This document shows, in pieces, positions 38,398-48,077 of a stretch of DNA of 64,000 bases. The number at the start of each line of letters is the position of its first letter. Position 1 is the first letter of the stretch. Under the pieces are notes generated by a model. That model saw only the letters and a list, made by a program, of their open reading frames with translations. It had not been told where the DNA came from and made no database searches. Source of the stretch: an uncultured Clostridia bacterium (lineage in GTDB: Bacteria; Bacillota; Clostridia; Lachnospirales; Lachnospiraceae); NCBI GenBank assembly GCA_947174885.1, contig CAMWKO010000003.1:60659-124658 (forward strand), given 5' to 3'. The translations under genes were made by a program, and so were the position numbers.

Positions 38398-38781
38398 TCA
38401 GTTAATACTTAATAAATCTTTCTCAAATCTTTTAAAATCAAATTTACCCTTTGATTTTATCTTTTTTACCGACTTCAATATTGCATTTCTTATTAATTCA
38501 ATTTTTTCCTTACTGTTTGCATTATAATAACTGTCAAAATCAAGTCTAATACTAATAATTGCACAAGTTCCCCCTCCTACCAGACGAAATGCTTCCGTCC
38601 AAGCTCCTGTCTCATATAATTCTTTTGGAGCAACTGCCGGATTAATTCCTATTACTGATAAAGAGGTGCTGTATTCTTTATCACGAAAAAATTCATATAA
38701 TCTTTGGCAATATCTATAAACATCATCATCGACTCCGTAATGCTCTGAAAAGTATGATGGTGAATTAACATTTAATTCCAT
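38398..38781 (-). CDS. Small protein of unknown function (possible immunity-type)
   Basis: A 127-residue soluble protein beginning MELNVNSPSYFSEHYGVDDD and ending FDFKRFEKDLLSIN. No signal peptide, membrane segment or catalytic motif. Single-gene unit in an accessory region beside mobile debris, a context typical of polymorphic-toxin immunity proteins, but no toxin is nearby, so this is a guess. The frame is intact and the codon use coding-like. Confidence 0.55.
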   Translation of the reverse strand: MELNVNSPSYFSEHYGVDDDVYRYCQRLYEFFRDKEYSTSLSVIGINPAVAPKELYETGAWTEAFRLVGGGTCAIISIRLDFDSYYNANSKEKIELIRNAILKSVKKIKSKGKFDFKRFEKDLLSIN

Positions 38782-38966
38782 TTCAAACTCCTATAAATTC
38801 CGATTCCTCAAAGCAATAGACAGGATACCGGAGACATCATTCTATATCTTTAATTCAGTTATATTTGAAATTTTATTTATCTGTTTCACAAAATAATTAG
38901 AAATATAATTTATGATTTTATTATTATAACACCATCCGTTTTTTCAGACAAATATTTATATGCAAT

Positions 38967-39122
38967 GAGTTTTCGTATTTTTATTCAGAAACTCATAAAG
39001 TCAAAACATATTAAACAAAAATGTATCAAAAGTAAGATTCTCTATATGGTTTTTGTGCAATATATTTACATCATATTCAAATTGTAAACTTTATGAGTCT
39101 GAAAATAAAAATACGGAAACTC
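38967..39122. repeat. Palindromic repeat element, copy 5 (different interior)
   Basis: The 156-bp element starts gagttttcgtatttttattc and ends in aaaaatacggaaactc. The outer stem extends inward to aactcataaag/ctttatgagt. The interior (about 80 bp) does not match copies 1-3. It lies in the 780-bp gap 38,782-39,562, which otherwise is AT-rich with nothing recognised. Confidence 0.8.
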
Positions 39123-39562
39123 AAGTTTATACATAAATTGACCAAGCACAGTTTTGTTTTCTAGTGTAGAAATAAAATATTTTGTCATTATATATATTAA
39201 GTTAAGTAATAGAAATACTATATTTTGTGAATAGCGGACTTACAGCACCACATCATTTATTTTATAAGAAAAGTGTTTAAGAGCAAAAAACTTTCCAACT
39301 CCTTTTTTGCAGGATACCTTTTTTGTTTGATGTTTAAAATACTGATATAATGTTTTAAAAATATTACATTTTGAAATTGTATAGTAGTTTCGGAAGGCTT
39401 TGATAATTAATTGTGTAAATTAGATGTAGAGAAATCATAGTAAGTTTAGAAGCTTTTGTTATGAGTACACTGATTGTATATTTGACGTTCAAATAAGTTG
39501 GTATATATTTTTACTTTACTACTTGATAAAATAATATTGTGAAATGTTGTTAAGGAGAAATT

Positions 39563-40039
39563 ATGCCAGACCTTTCAGATAAAATACGAGAGTTGATGCG
39601 GTTACAAAACATGTCACAGGCAAGACTTTCTGAACAATCACATATATCAAAGACACAGATTTCCAATATTTTAACAAAAAAATCTATTCCCAGAATTGAC
39701 ACATTGGAATTAATATGTAAAGCATTAGATATAGATATAGGCTATTTGCTGACAGAAGAAGTGTATGAATTTTATAGTATCAGGAAAAAGAATGTTGTTG
39801 TAAATAAAATGGATAAGTGCGAAAAATCTATTATGGAGTATACTTATACAAATGAAAATAGTGGTATTATTGATGGTATTATCAAGAACCACATATGTTA
39901 TGAGGATATCTATCTGGACAAAAAGAGAGAACGGGCGATAAATTTCGTGATAAATTCATCCCCGGTTGTTCTAAATCTTTTTCTAAAGTTTGCTCAGGCG
40001 ATAGAATCAACTCAATCGTATTGTGATGATAAGGAATGA
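39563..40039 (+). CDS. XRE family transcriptional regulator
   Basis: A 158-residue protein with an N-terminal HTH_3 domain (residues 5-62): IRELMRLQNMSQARLSEQSH, then ISKTQISNILTKKSIPRIDT. The C-terminal 95 residues are helical without a known domain. AAGGAGAAATT lies just before the ATG and a strong terminator follows, so it is a single-gene unit. Targets unknown. Confidence 0.85.
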   Translation: MPDLSDKIRELMRLQNMSQARLSEQSHISKTQISNILTKKSIPRIDTLELICKALDIDIGYLLTEEVYEFYSIRKKNVVVNKMDKCEKSIMEYTYTNENSGIIDGIIKNHICYEDIYLDKKRERAINFVINSSPVVLNLFLKFAQAIESTQSYCDDKE

Positions 40040-40055
40040 ACATTTCTACTGACTG

Positions 40056-40090
40056 CCCAAGGATAACTTATTTATCCTTGGGTAATTTTT
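40056..40090 (+). terminator. Intrinsic terminator after the XRE gene
   Basis: cccaaggataa and ttatccttggg are perfect 11-bp arms around a 5-nt loop, followed by taattttt. Confidence 0.9.
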
Positions 40091-40174
40091 GTATAATATG
40101 TACTGCATTTTCAGGACGGATATTTAGTAACTGTCTGAAGTTTTGTCTCCATTGATAAATCTATTAATTTTCTT

Positions 40175-40354
40175 GAGTTTTAGTATTTTTTATTTTTAGC
40201 TTCAAAAAGCTTACATCATCATAATGATGTAAGCATCTTTCACAAAAAGTCGCAGATGAAAGTTCACTTTTATCTGCAACTTTTTGTGAAAGATGTCTAT
40301 GTTGCCTTTGGCAACAAGACTTTTTAAAATTAAAAATAAAAAATACGGAAACTC
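40175..40354. repeat. Palindromic repeat element, copy 3 (full length)
   Basis: A 180-bp element in the same orientation as copy 1: gagttttagtatttttta, cttacatcat/atgatgtaag hairpin, catctttcacaaaaagtcgc arm with its complement, gttgcc-ttt-ggcaac hairpin, and terminal aaatacggaaactc. Differences from copy 1 in one arm of the middle stem are matched in the other arm (gaac versus ttcac pairs), so stem pairing is kept. Confidence 0.9.
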
Positions 40355-40433
40355 TATATTAATTTTTAATTGTACATTAACAGAAAGCAGTTTATAATTA
40401 TACCAATAAATTGTAGTGTGACGGAGGTTAGCT

Positions 40434-41213
40434 ATGAGCGAAATTAATGATACTGCGATTTTAAAGCAGCAATATGCTAATGCAAGTAATCTGAATACAA
40501 GAATATCTATTCATGATAAATATTCAACAAATAAAATGGGATTTGGAAATTGGATTGTTTCTAATTATAGAATTGATAAAGGAATGAAAGTGTTGGAATT
40601 AGGTTGTGGAACCGGAAATATGTGGAAGGACAGAGATGATGTAATTAATTCATGTTCAAAATTGGTACTTTCTGATTTTTCTGAGGGAATGGTAGCAACG
40701 ACAAAAGAAAATTTGAGTAATTATGATAACATTGAGTATAGAGTTATAGATATTCAGGAAATACCATATGAGGATGAGACATTTGATGTTGTTATAGCTA
40801 ATATGATGCTTTATCATGTGCCTGATATAGATAGAGGATTGGCTGAGGTACGACGTGTTTTAAAGAAAAATGGTTCTTTTTACTGTGCTACATATGGTGA
40901 GCATGGGATTATAGAATATCTTTCAAAAATCCTTTCTACTTATGGTGTAGAAGATAATGTAAACAAAAATTTTACTCTTCAAAACGGATATGAAATCTTA
41001 AGCAAATCGTTTTCAAAAGTTGAAAGATTGGAATACAAAGACTCTTTAGCGGTTACTTATGTAGATGATATGGTAGATTACATTTATTCGCTTCAAAGTA
41101 TGACTTCGTTGAGTAATGTACCAAAAAATGAAATAAGAGAAATTCTTTTACAAAATATGACTAATGGTATTCTAAATGTACCTAAAGAATATGGAATGTT
41201 TATAGCATCATAG
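40434..41213 (+). CDS. Class I SAM-dependent methyltransferase
   Basis: A 259-residue Rossmann-fold methyltransferase. Motif I is VLELGCGTGNMW, motif II LVLSDFSEGMV, and later VVIANMMLYHVPD and EVRRVLKKNGSFYCATYG. This is the UbiE/Methyltransf_11 type. The substrate is unknown. ACGGAGGTTAGCT precedes the ATG. It lies 69 bp before an unknown gene, perhaps co-transcribed. Confidence 0.88.
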   Translation: MSEINDTAILKQQYANASNLNTRISIHDKYSTNKMGFGNWIVSNYRIDKGMKVLELGCGTGNMWKDRDDVINSCSKLVLSDFSEGMVATTKENLSNYDNIEYRVIDIQEIPYEDETFDVVIANMMLYHVPDIDRGLAEVRRVLKKNGSFYCATYGEHGIIEYLSKILSTYGVEDNVNKNFTLQNGYEILSKSFSKVERLEYKDSLAVTYVDDMVDYIYSLQSMTSLSNVPKNEIREILLQNMTNGILNVPKEYGMFIAS

Positions 41214-41282
41214 AGAACAACAGATTCTGCTTTGTGGATGAGTTGAAGAAAGTGAAAAATCGGGATTAAACAAGGAGAAATT

Positions 41283-42287
41283 ATGGGTGAATTTGTAAAT
41301 GGTATTGCAATAAAAGGAGAGAATAAATTTCATATATTGGGAGCAGAGGAGACAGAGGAGACCGCAAAGAAAATTTCTTTGGAAGGAAAGTGCCCTGTTC
41401 TTTTTGCCTATATTTATGATGGTGACTACTGGGGATATACTCTTTTTATTAATGGTGAGGTGCAAAACGAATTTGCAACAATACCGGATTATTTTGAAGA
41501 TAGCGAAGAACCGGTGCTTCGATATACAGCAAATGTGCCACTATTATCCCAATCCTTTACTGTTTCGGCAGAACGGATAGAAAGGTATCTGTGCCATTGG
41601 ACGGATGCGATTTTAGACAATGAGGATTTTGCTTATGAAGATGATGAATTCCCGTATGGCGACGTATGGCAAATGACAGATTTCTTAAGGGCACTTGGAT
41701 TTCAGTATCCGGAAGATGTATTACCTGATCAGGTATGTGTGCAATTACCCAGCCTTGGGGAGATTTTGGAAAATAATCTTCCGGCAAACAAGGGCGAATG
41801 TGAGACGGAAGATAATTCTTTAATCAATATACTGCCATCTGCATTTTCTTATGATTATCTCAGGAATCTGTTGGAGGATAATAGAATAAAAGAGTTTCAA
41901 TTTGCGGATAAGAACCCACAGGAGATTATTGATATAGTCATAAAGTATTGTATATCAGTACAACAATCGGAGCGCGATCCAGTTTGTCAACGTTTGGAAG
42001 TGCTGGCAGCATTTTGCTCTTACTGGATGTATAAAGGAAGCGGCTGTTGGTCATTTCTGGATAGAGCGACTTATGAACCGATATGCCTAAATTATGAAAA
42101 ACCAACTGATATATATTTGCTGCGTGCCAGAGCGGCAGTTACAGATTTCACAAAACGTCACAGGGCGATTCGGGACTTGAAACGGCTTATAGAATTGGAT
42201 CCTGATAACATTGAACTATATCAATCGGAAATCAAGAAATGGGATAGTAGAGAAGAAAAATGGCGTAACGAAATAAAAGCCAAATAA
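41283..42287 (+). CDS. Unknown protein with a C-terminal helical (TPR-like) region
   Basis: A 334-residue acidic soluble protein. Residues 1-150 look alpha/beta; residues 180-330 are helical, ending in RAIRDLKRLIELDPDNIELY, which matches the TPR consensus. No catalytic motif was recognised. AAGGAGAAATT gives a strong ribosome site. It lies between the methyltransferase gene and guaA and may be an immunity or adaptor protein, but nothing in the sequence decides this. Confidence 0.6.
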   Translation: MGEFVNGIAIKGENKFHILGAEETEETAKKISLEGKCPVLFAYIYDGDYWGYTLFINGEVQNEFATIPDYFEDSEEPVLRYTANVPLLSQSFTVSAERIERYLCHWTDAILDNEDFAYEDDEFPYGDVWQMTDFLRALGFQYPEDVLPDQVCVQLPSLGEILENNLPANKGECETEDNSLINILPSAFSYDYLRNLLEDNRIKEFQFADKNPQEIIDIVIKYCISVQQSERDPVCQRLEVLAAFCSYWMYKGSGCWSFLDRATYEPICLNYEKPTDIYLLRARAAVTDFTKRHRAIRDLKRLIELDPDNIELYQSEIKKWDSREEKWRNEIKAK

Positions 42288-42298
42288 ATTAATGATTA

Positions 42299-42327
42299 TT
42301 GACAATAAATTTGCTATTATCTATAAT
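42299..42327 (+). promoter_or_regulatory. Consensus sigma-70 promoter of guaA
   Basis: TTGACA (42,299-42,304) and TATAAT (42,322-42,327) are perfect consensus boxes separated by 17 bp. The leader of about 130 nt is AT-rich; no purine or PRPP riboswitch motif was found. Confidence 0.85.
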
Positions 42328-42464
42328 TACAATACTTATAGTTTATTAATTTGTAATAAACATATTTAAATGTTTTATACAAAGCTATAAGAAATAACAA
42401 AGTTAATCTGATAAAGAAACATATGGAAAAAGAAACAGCCGAATTCAATTTTAGGAGGAAACAC

Positions 42465-44006
42465 ATGGAAAAGGAAATGATTATAGTATTAGACTTCGGT
42501 GGTCAGTACAATCAGCTCATAGCAAGACGTGTCAGAGAATGTAATGTTTATTGCGAAGTTCATCCATATAATATGGGTTTAGATAAAATAAAGGAAATTA
42601 ATCCTAAGGGTATTATTTTTACAGGTGGGCCAAACAGTGTATATAGTAAGGATTCAGCACTTTGTGAAAAGGAAATATTTGAACTGGGTATTCCTATTCT
42701 TGGTATCTGCTATGGTTCACAGCTTATGTCATATATGCTTGGTGGCAAGGTAGAAACTGCCCCTGTAAGCGAATATGGTAAGACAGAGGTAGACATTGAC
42801 ACATCATCAGTATTATTTGAAAATGTTTCACCAAAAACCATCTGTTGGATGAGCCATACGGATTATATATCACAAGCTCCTTCAGATTTTAAAATAGTAG
42901 CCCATACACCTGTATGCCCTGTAGCGGCGATGGAGAATCCTGCAAGAAATTTATATGCAGTACAGTTTCATCCGGAAGTAATGCATACGGTTGAAGGTAT
43001 TAAGATGCTTTCAAACTTTGTATATAAGGTTTGTAAATGCACAGGCGATTGGAAGATGGCTTCTTTTGTAGAAACTACCATAAAACAGATTCGTGAAAGA
43101 GTAGGCACAGGCAAGGTGCTTTGTGCATTATCGGGCGGAGTGGATTCCTCAGTAGCGGCAGTACTTTTAGCAAAAGCAGTGGGCAAGCAGCTTACGTGTG
43201 TATTTGTAGACCACGGACTTCTTAGAAAAAATGAGGGTGATGAGGTAGAAGCAGTATTCGGACCTGACGGTCAATACGACTTAAACTTTATCCGTGTAAA
43301 TGCACAGGAAAGATTTTATAGTAAGCTTGCAGGAGTAGAAGAGCCGGAGCAGAAGAGAAAAATTATCGGTGAAGAATTTATCCGTGTCTTTGAAGAGGAA
43401 GCAAAGAAAATCGGTGCAGTAGATTACCTTGTACAGGGCACAATTTACCCGGATGTAATAGAAAGCGGACTTGGAAAGTCAGCAGTTATCAAGTCGCACC
43501 ACAATGTAGGCGGGCTTCCGGACTGTGTGGATTTCAAGGAAATCATAGAGCCTCTTCGTCTGTTATTTAAGGATGAAGTAAGAAAGGCAGGACTGGAACT
43601 GGGGATTCCGGAATATCTTGTATACCGTCAGCCATTCCCGGGTCCGGGACTTGGAATCAGAATTATTGGGGAAGTGACAGCCGAAAAGGTACACATTGTT
43701 CAGGAGGCTGATTTTATTTATAGGGAAGAGATTGCCAAAGCAGGTGTAGACAAAGGATTAGGTCAGTATTTTGCGGCACTTACCAATATGCGTTCAGTAG
43801 GCGTAATGGGTGACGAGAGAACTTATGATTATGCGATTGCACTGCGTGCAGTAAATACATCTGACTTTATGACTGCAGAGGCTGCTCAGATACCTTGGGA
43901 GGTGCTGGGTAAGATTACGAGTAGAATTGTGAATGAGGTTAAGGGGGTAAATAGGGTAATGTATGATTGCACGGGGAAACCGCCGGCTACGATTGAGTTT
44001 GAATAA
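42465..44006 (+). CDS. guaA: GMP synthase (glutamine-hydrolysing)
   Basis: The 513-residue enzyme converts XMP to GMP with ATP and glutamine. The N-terminal class I amidotransferase has the nucleophile in GICYGSQL and the His/Glu pair in QFHPEV. The ATP pyrophosphatase domain has the P-loop LSGGVDSS. The C-terminal dimerisation domain ends [12 protein letters not shown] 42465 is chosen because TTAGGAGGAAAC lies 5-10 nt upstream and the conserved [13 protein letters not shown] starts there; the longer frame from 42,423 has no such site. Confidence 0.97.
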   Translation: MEKEMIIVLDFGGQYNQLIARRVRECNVYCEVHPYNMGLDKIKEINPKGIIFTGGPNSVYSKDSALCEKEIFELGIPILGICYGSQLMSYMLGGKVETAPVSEYGKTEVDIDTSSVLFENVSPKTICWMSHTDYISQAPSDFKIVAHTPVCPVAAMENPARNLYAVQFHPEVMHTVEGIKMLSNFVYKVCKCTGDWKMASFVETTIKQIRERVGTGKVLCALSGGVDSSVAAVLLAKAVGKQLTCVFVDHGLLRKNEGDEVEAVFGPDGQYDLNFIRVNAQERFYSKLAGVEEPEQKRKIIGEEFIRVFEEEAKKIGAVDYLVQGTIYPDVIESGLGKSAVIKSHHNVGGLPDCVDFKEIIEPLRLLFKDEVRKAGLELGIPEYLVYRQPFPGPGLGIRIIGEVTAEKVHIVQEADFIYREEIAKAGVDKGLGQYFAALTNMRSVGVMGDERTYDYAIALRAVNTSDFMTAEAAQIPWEVLGKITSRIVNEVKGVNRVMYDCTGKPPATIEFE

Positions 44007-44012
44007 TAGAAA

Positions 44013-44054
44013 AAACCTCCAAAATCTCTTGTTTTAATGGGATTTCGGAGGTTT
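44013..44054 (+). terminator. Intrinsic terminator of guaA
   Basis: aaacctcc...aaatctc pairs with gggattt...ggaggttt across a 10-nt loop, followed by a short T-rich tract. Confidence 0.75.
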
Positions 44055-44304
44055 TAGTATTTGCTGTGATGTTAATATGATGTTGCGAGAGCAATTTGAA
44101 CATCATCACCGCTGAATATTATCCCCCTTGGGAGCCACCAGTTTCCCGATTGAGAGCCACCCGGAAATGATATTTTCTACCTTCAGAGCCACCACAACAT
44201 CTTGTGGCAACATATATATTTGATTTCACGATAAATCTCCTTATAGTTGTTCTTGGAGAACTGCAGATGTAGCATCACCAAATAACCTATAAGGAGGTCT
44301 TTTT

Positions 44305-45861
44305 ATGTTTAAGAAGACAAAAGTCAGAAGCATTCTGGAACTTCTGGGAAAAAATCTAAGTGCAAGGGAGGTGTCAAGAGTTTTAAGTGTATCCAGAAAC
44401 ACTGTTGCAGAGGTTCAGGCATTGTTTTTACAGTCGGGTAAATCATTGGAGGATATTTCAGGCTGGGATGATGACAGGCTTTATAAACTGTTCTATCCAG
44501 ATAAGTTTAAATATAAGCCAAGATATGCGCCGGTTGATTATTCTTACGTCCATAAGGAATTGAAAAAGACAGGTGTCACAGAGAAACTTCTTTGGGAAGA
44601 ATACTGCGCCGGATGTGAGAAAGACGGGGTGCATGCGTGTTCTTATATAACATTTGCTAAAAATTATAAGAAATTCACGGCAGATAAAAATTATACGAGC
44701 CACATAGAACACAAGCCCGGATTAGAAATTGAAGTTGACTGGTCGGGTCCTGCAATGAGCTATGTGGAGTCTGATACCGGCGAACGGATAAGCGCATACC
44801 TGTTTGTTGCAACAATGCCATACAGCCAGATAAGCTATGTGGAAGCAGCAACAAGCATGGGTGAAAAGGCATGGCTTTCCTGCCATGTAAACATGTTCCA
44901 GTTCTTTGGCGGAACACCGGTAAAGATTGTCTGTGATAATCTAAAAACCGGAGTGACTGCCCATCCTAAGAAGGGAGAGATTGTACTAAATGAAGCCTAT
45001 CTTGCTCTTGGAGAATACTATTCCGTTGCCATCATGCCGACTGGTGTCAGAAAGCCAAAACAAAAGGCAAGCGTCGAAGGTTCCGTCGGCAAGATAGCCA
45101 CGTCTGTCATAGCAAAACTTAGGAATGATGTATTTACATCATTATCTGCATTAAATGCCGGTATCAGGAAGGCGGTAAAAGAATTCAACAATAAGCCTTT
45201 CCAGAAGCGTCCCAGTAGCCGCCAGATCATCTTTGAAACGGAAGAAAAGCCATACCTGAGAGTTCTGCCGCTTATCCCCTATGAAGTGTGCGAATGGTCT
45301 TATGGACATAAAGTCGGCAGTAACTCCCATATATGGTGGAACAAAGGCCAATATTCTGTCCCGTACAGGTATATCGGTTACAAAGTGGATGTCAAATTTA
45401 ACAGCCATCTTGTATTTATCTATTATAACAGAACAGAGATAGCAAGGCACCAGATACTTCCCAAACATGCGGCAAACGGCGTGCGGACAGAAGAAGCTCA
45501 TCTGCCTTTTCCACTTCAGAAGAATCTGTCCGTGGAGGCAGTACGCGATAAAGCAAGGGAAACAGGACCTAAGACCTTTGAAGTGATCCGCAGGATGTTT
45601 GACGAGGCAAAAGTGAAAGAACAACCCATGCAGACGGCAAAAGCAATCCTCTCCATAGCAGACATTTATTCACCGGAAATCCTTGAAAGGGCATGTGAAA
45701 AAGCTCTAAGACAGTATCACATGCCTTATTACAAGACCATTTACTCCCATGCAAAGAGCATAAACAGTGAGAAAGAATATACAGAATTTAAAGAAAACAA
45801 TAAGAAATCCGGAATGGTCAGAGGGGCGGATTATTACAGGAAAGGAGATATGGATAAATGA
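44305..45861 (+). CDS. istA: IS21 transposase IstA
   Basis: A 518-residue DDE transposase. The N-terminal HTH (LSAREVSRVLSVSRNTVAEV, residues 18-37) binds the element ends. Catalytic aspartates lie in EIEVDWSGPAM and VKIVCDNLKT, the glutamate in KQKASVEGSVG. The C-terminal region carries the IS21 beta-barrel. AAGGAGGTCTTTTT precedes the ATG. The stop overlaps the istB ATG (ATGA), normal coupling for IS21. The frame is intact, so the enzyme may be active. Confidence 0.93.
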   Translation: MFKKTKVRSILELLGKNLSAREVSRVLSVSRNTVAEVQALFLQSGKSLEDISGWDDDRLYKLFYPDKFKYKPRYAPVDYSYVHKELKKTGVTEKLLWEEYCAGCEKDGVHACSYITFAKNYKKFTADKNYTSHIEHKPGLEIEVDWSGPAMSYVESDTGERISAYLFVATMPYSQISYVEAATSMGEKAWLSCHVNMFQFFGGTPVKIVCDNLKTGVTAHPKKGEIVLNEAYLALGEYYSVAIMPTGVRKPKQKASVEGSVGKIATSVIAKLRNDVFTSLSALNAGIRKAVKEFNNKPFQKRPSSRQIIFETEEKPYLRVLPLIPYEVCEWSYGHKVGSNSHIWWNKGQYSVPYRYIGYKVDVKFNSHLVFIYYNRTEIARHQILPKHAANGVRTEEAHLPFPLQKNLSVEAVRDKARETGPKTFEVIRRMFDEAKVKEQPMQTAKAILSIADIYSPEILERACEKALRQYHMPYYKTIYSHAKSINSEKEYTEFKENNKKSGMVRGADYYRKGDMDK

Positions 45862-46625
45862 ACATTGAAATAAAAAAGAGTTTATCAGTATTGGAATTAA
45901 GCGACCTTGCAAGGATTATAGAAATGCAGGAAAAAGATATAAAACTTGTGGATCTAAGCTATGAAAAGCGTTTGGAACTGCTCCTTGAAACGCTGATACA
46001 GGAACGTGAGAACAGACTCATAAACAGGCTCATCAAGAATGCTTATTTTAAATATCCTTCTGCAAGTCTGGAATCACTGGACTATGATTCCAGACAGATA
46101 AAAAAGTCCACGATTCTGAATCACGCCACAATGGGATTTGTCGCAAATGCAACGAATCTTGTCATCACAGGACCGACCGGCGCAGGGAAAACTTATCTTG
46201 CATGCGCCCTTGGCGTGGAAGCCTGCAGACAGACTTACAGGGTCCTGTATATCCGAATGCCTGACCTGATGCGGAACTTTGAAAACCAGAGCGACAACCT
46301 CCGGGAACTGACGAAATACAGGAAAAGGATCGGTAACTATCAGAGCCTTATCCTTGATGAATGGCTGAATTATAAACTTTCCGAAAAAGATGCCAAGAAC
46401 CTCTATGAATTGTTTGAACAACGCAGCGGCAATCACTCCACGATCTTTGTCGGACAGTATCCAGTCGATGAATGGCATAACAGGCTTGGCGGAGGGACAC
46501 AGGCGGATTCTATCATGGACAGGATCATCCATAACGCTTATGAAATCCCTACAAATGAAACAAACCTGAGAAAGCTGTATGATTCAAGAAAGTTAAAAAA
46601 ACTTGTTGATGAGATAGAATCATAA
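45858..46625 (+). CDS. istB: IS21 helper ATPase IstB
   Basis: The 255-residue AAA+ ATPase helps IstA choose and bend target DNA. Walker A is GPTGAGKTYLA, Walker B is SLILDEWL, and the sensor region includes QADSIMDRIIHNAYEI. Length is typical. It overlaps istA by 4 bp. Intact. Confidence 0.93.
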   Translation: MNIEIKKSLSVLELSDLARIIEMQEKDIKLVDLSYEKRLELLLETLIQERENRLINRLIKNAYFKYPSASLESLDYDSRQIKKSTILNHATMGFVANATNLVITGPTGAGKTYLACALGVEACRQTYRVLYIRMPDLMRNFENQSDNLRELTKYRKRIGNYQSLILDEWLNYKLSEKDAKNLYELFEQRSGNHSTIFVGQYPVDEWHNRLGGGTQADSIMDRIIHNAYEIPTNETNLRKLYDSRKLKKLVDEIES

Positions 46626-46820
46626 TTATCTGAGCACGCAATAATCAGGACTGCCTCTGTTGTATTTTTAAGCGATAGGGCACTCCTACTACATCTTGTG
46701 TCCGGGGTGGCTCTCAAGGCAGAAACTTTCAGGTGGCTCTCAAGCAGGAAACTGGTGGCTCCCAAGGAGGATAATATTCATACTGCCACGTTATCAGCTC
46801 CTTTCGTCTGAAATTGGGGT

Positions 46821-46852
46821 AAAAAAATAGACGCTCATGTTTGAACGTCTAT
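46821..46852 (-). terminator. Terminator of the minus-strand gene ending at 46,864
   Basis: Read on the minus strand, ATAGACG and CGTCTAT form a 7-bp stem around a 12-nt loop followed by a run of T residues (46,827-46,821). Confidence 0.75.
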
Positions 46853-46863
46853 CTGGGTCGATT

Positions 46864-47745
46864 TTACAAAAGTGTTGCTTTGTCTATGTTGTTTAGAATT
46901 TCGGATTGTAGCAAAGATAAGGTTTCAAATATCTTGGTATATTCTGTTTGATAATTTTTAGATTTAATGGATTGGTTCAATGTGCCAGCAAATTTGCCGA
47001 TATTTTCATCTTCAAAGTCAAGAACATCTAAACCTAATTCTTGTTCGGGATCTAAAGCAAATTCATTTCTCTGCTTGTATCCATCTTTTATTTGATACCA
47101 TACATCAAAATAAAAATCATCAGATGAATATGACATATTAGTTGAAAAGGTATTTGAAAGATCATAATCGCCTCTTATAAAGTCAACATTAACTACCTGT
47201 CCGTACCAAACGATACCTTTGCGTGTCAGTAGGGCAGTTTTTATTTCCTGTGGTAAAGTTTTTCTTAGAGCTATTGCACAATCGGTACAGTTGTTGTTAA
47301 TGTAGACTGAAAAATTATGAAGCATAGTGTAGTAATGTTTACGGAAATTATTTATGAGAGATTGCACATCACTGTCTACTGCATTTTCATAATCCTGTAT
47401 ATTCTTTTCTAATAAGCTCAATATGTTTCTTGTTCGCTCATAAAAGAAAACTCTTTTATCTGCTCGAAGATATTCTAATAATTCATCAGTTTCCAACTCG
47501 CAACTGTTTTCACCTTGAAAAGTAACATAATAGCTTTCATCTTTTGATAATTCTGTTATTTTCTTTTGTAAATTTGAAATTGCCATAGAGCAGGGAATCC
47601 AATATTCATCTCTAGCTTTAGTTTGTGCATCTACCTTTATTTCGTTTTTTTTGCTAAGTACAGTAACATAATAGGTTATAAAAGCACCTAGCAATGTTGA
47701 TAGCAAAGGTAAAATTTTATCCATAAAAGTAAAAAAATTATCCAT
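46864..47745 (-). CDS. Membrane-anchored protein of unknown function
   Basis: A 293-residue protein with one N-terminal membrane helix (ILPLLSTLLGAFITYYVTVL, about residues 11-30) and a long helical, charged cytoplasmic part. No catalytic motif was recognised. Helix plus soluble helical domain resembles many uncharacterised accessory proteins in defence islands. GAAAGGAATTG precedes the ATG. It is transcribed alone. The neighbours (IS21 on one side, defence-type genes on the other) suggest horizontal acquisition. Confidence 0.65.
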   Translation of the reverse strand: MDNFFTFMDKILPLLSTLLGAFITYYVTVLSKKNEIKVDAQTKARDEYWIPCSMAISNLQKKITELSKDESYYVTFQGENSCELETDELLEYLRADKRVFFYERTRNILSLLEKNIQDYENAVDSDVQSLINNFRKHYYTMLHNFSVYINNNCTDCAIALRKTLPQEIKTALLTRKGIVWYGQVVNVDFIRGDYDLSNTFSTNMSYSSDDFYFDVWYQIKDGYKQRNEFALDPEQELGLDVLDFEDENIGKFAGTLNQSIKSKNYQTEYTKIFETLSLLQSEILNNIDKATLL

Positions 47746-48007
47746 TATTCAATTCCTTTCAAAAGTAAATTCCTGTATACAGTATAAATTATAAGCTGCA
47801 ACAAATAAAGAAATTTTTATAAAGATATTGAGGAACATTAATGTCTAGGAATGACAAAATTGAATGTACTCCATTGCATTTGTATTGCATTTTTTTCTTT
47901 TTAATAGTGGTTTATAGGGTCTAATCTTTTTTGAAAATGCCTTAAAATCAACGATTTTTGCTTATAACCGTTACTGTCGGTCTGGAGTTCGAATAGTAAA
48001 CAGAGAA

Positions 48008-48045
48008 CCGGGAAGCCGCATAAACAGCGGACTTTCCGGCTTTTG
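48008..48045 (+). terminator. Strong GC-rich hairpin
   Basis: ccgggaagccgc pairs with gcggactttccgg around a 7-nt loop, followed by ctttt. It lies in the 332-bp gap 47,746-48,077 and looks like the terminator of a lost plus-strand gene. No other gene is seen in this gap. Confidence 0.6.
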
Positions 48046-48055
48046 ATGTGGGGCG

Positions 48056-48073
48056 TGATACCTTTTTGATACC
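48056..48073. repeat. Paired TGATACC motif, site 1
   Basis: tgatacctttttgatacc has two TGATACC copies spaced 11 bp centre to centre, followed by catatta. Similar pairs occur at 51,448 and 56,778. Confidence 0.6.
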
Positions 48074-48077
48074 CATA

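Larger units (their letters stand above)
44113..46780 (+). mobile_element. IS21-family insertion sequence, apparently intact
   Basis: About 2.67 kb with istA and istB overlapping by 4 bp. Ends are long inverted repeats: tgaatattatcccccttggg at the left and the complement of ccaaggaggataatattca at the right, then two more gagagccacc-type repeats on each side, the multiple terminal repeats typical of IS21. The ends read TG...CA. A target duplication could not be fixed because the outer aatatt is itself palindromic. GC content is visibly higher than around it. Confidence 0.88.

Noticed and set aside
38398..38781. Assignment to a named immunity protein family
   Set aside because: The sequence resembles immunity-type small proteins only in general; I could not tie it to a specific family with confidence.
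42328..42464. Purine-type riboswitch before guaA
   Set aside because: The leader is AT-rich and lacks the conserved three-way-junction bases of known purine or PRPP switches.
45151..45624. Minus-strand open frame inside istA
   Set aside because: Shadow of the high-coding-density transposase gene; Phe/Cys-rich with no recognisable domain.
44113..46780. Target-site duplication of the IS21 element
   Set aside because: The flanking aatatt is palindromic and may be part of the inverted repeat, so a duplication cannot be told from the ends.
47960..48005. tRNA 3' end as an integration site (ggagttcgaatag)
   Set aside because: No cloverleaf could be formed and no CCA or acceptor partner is present.
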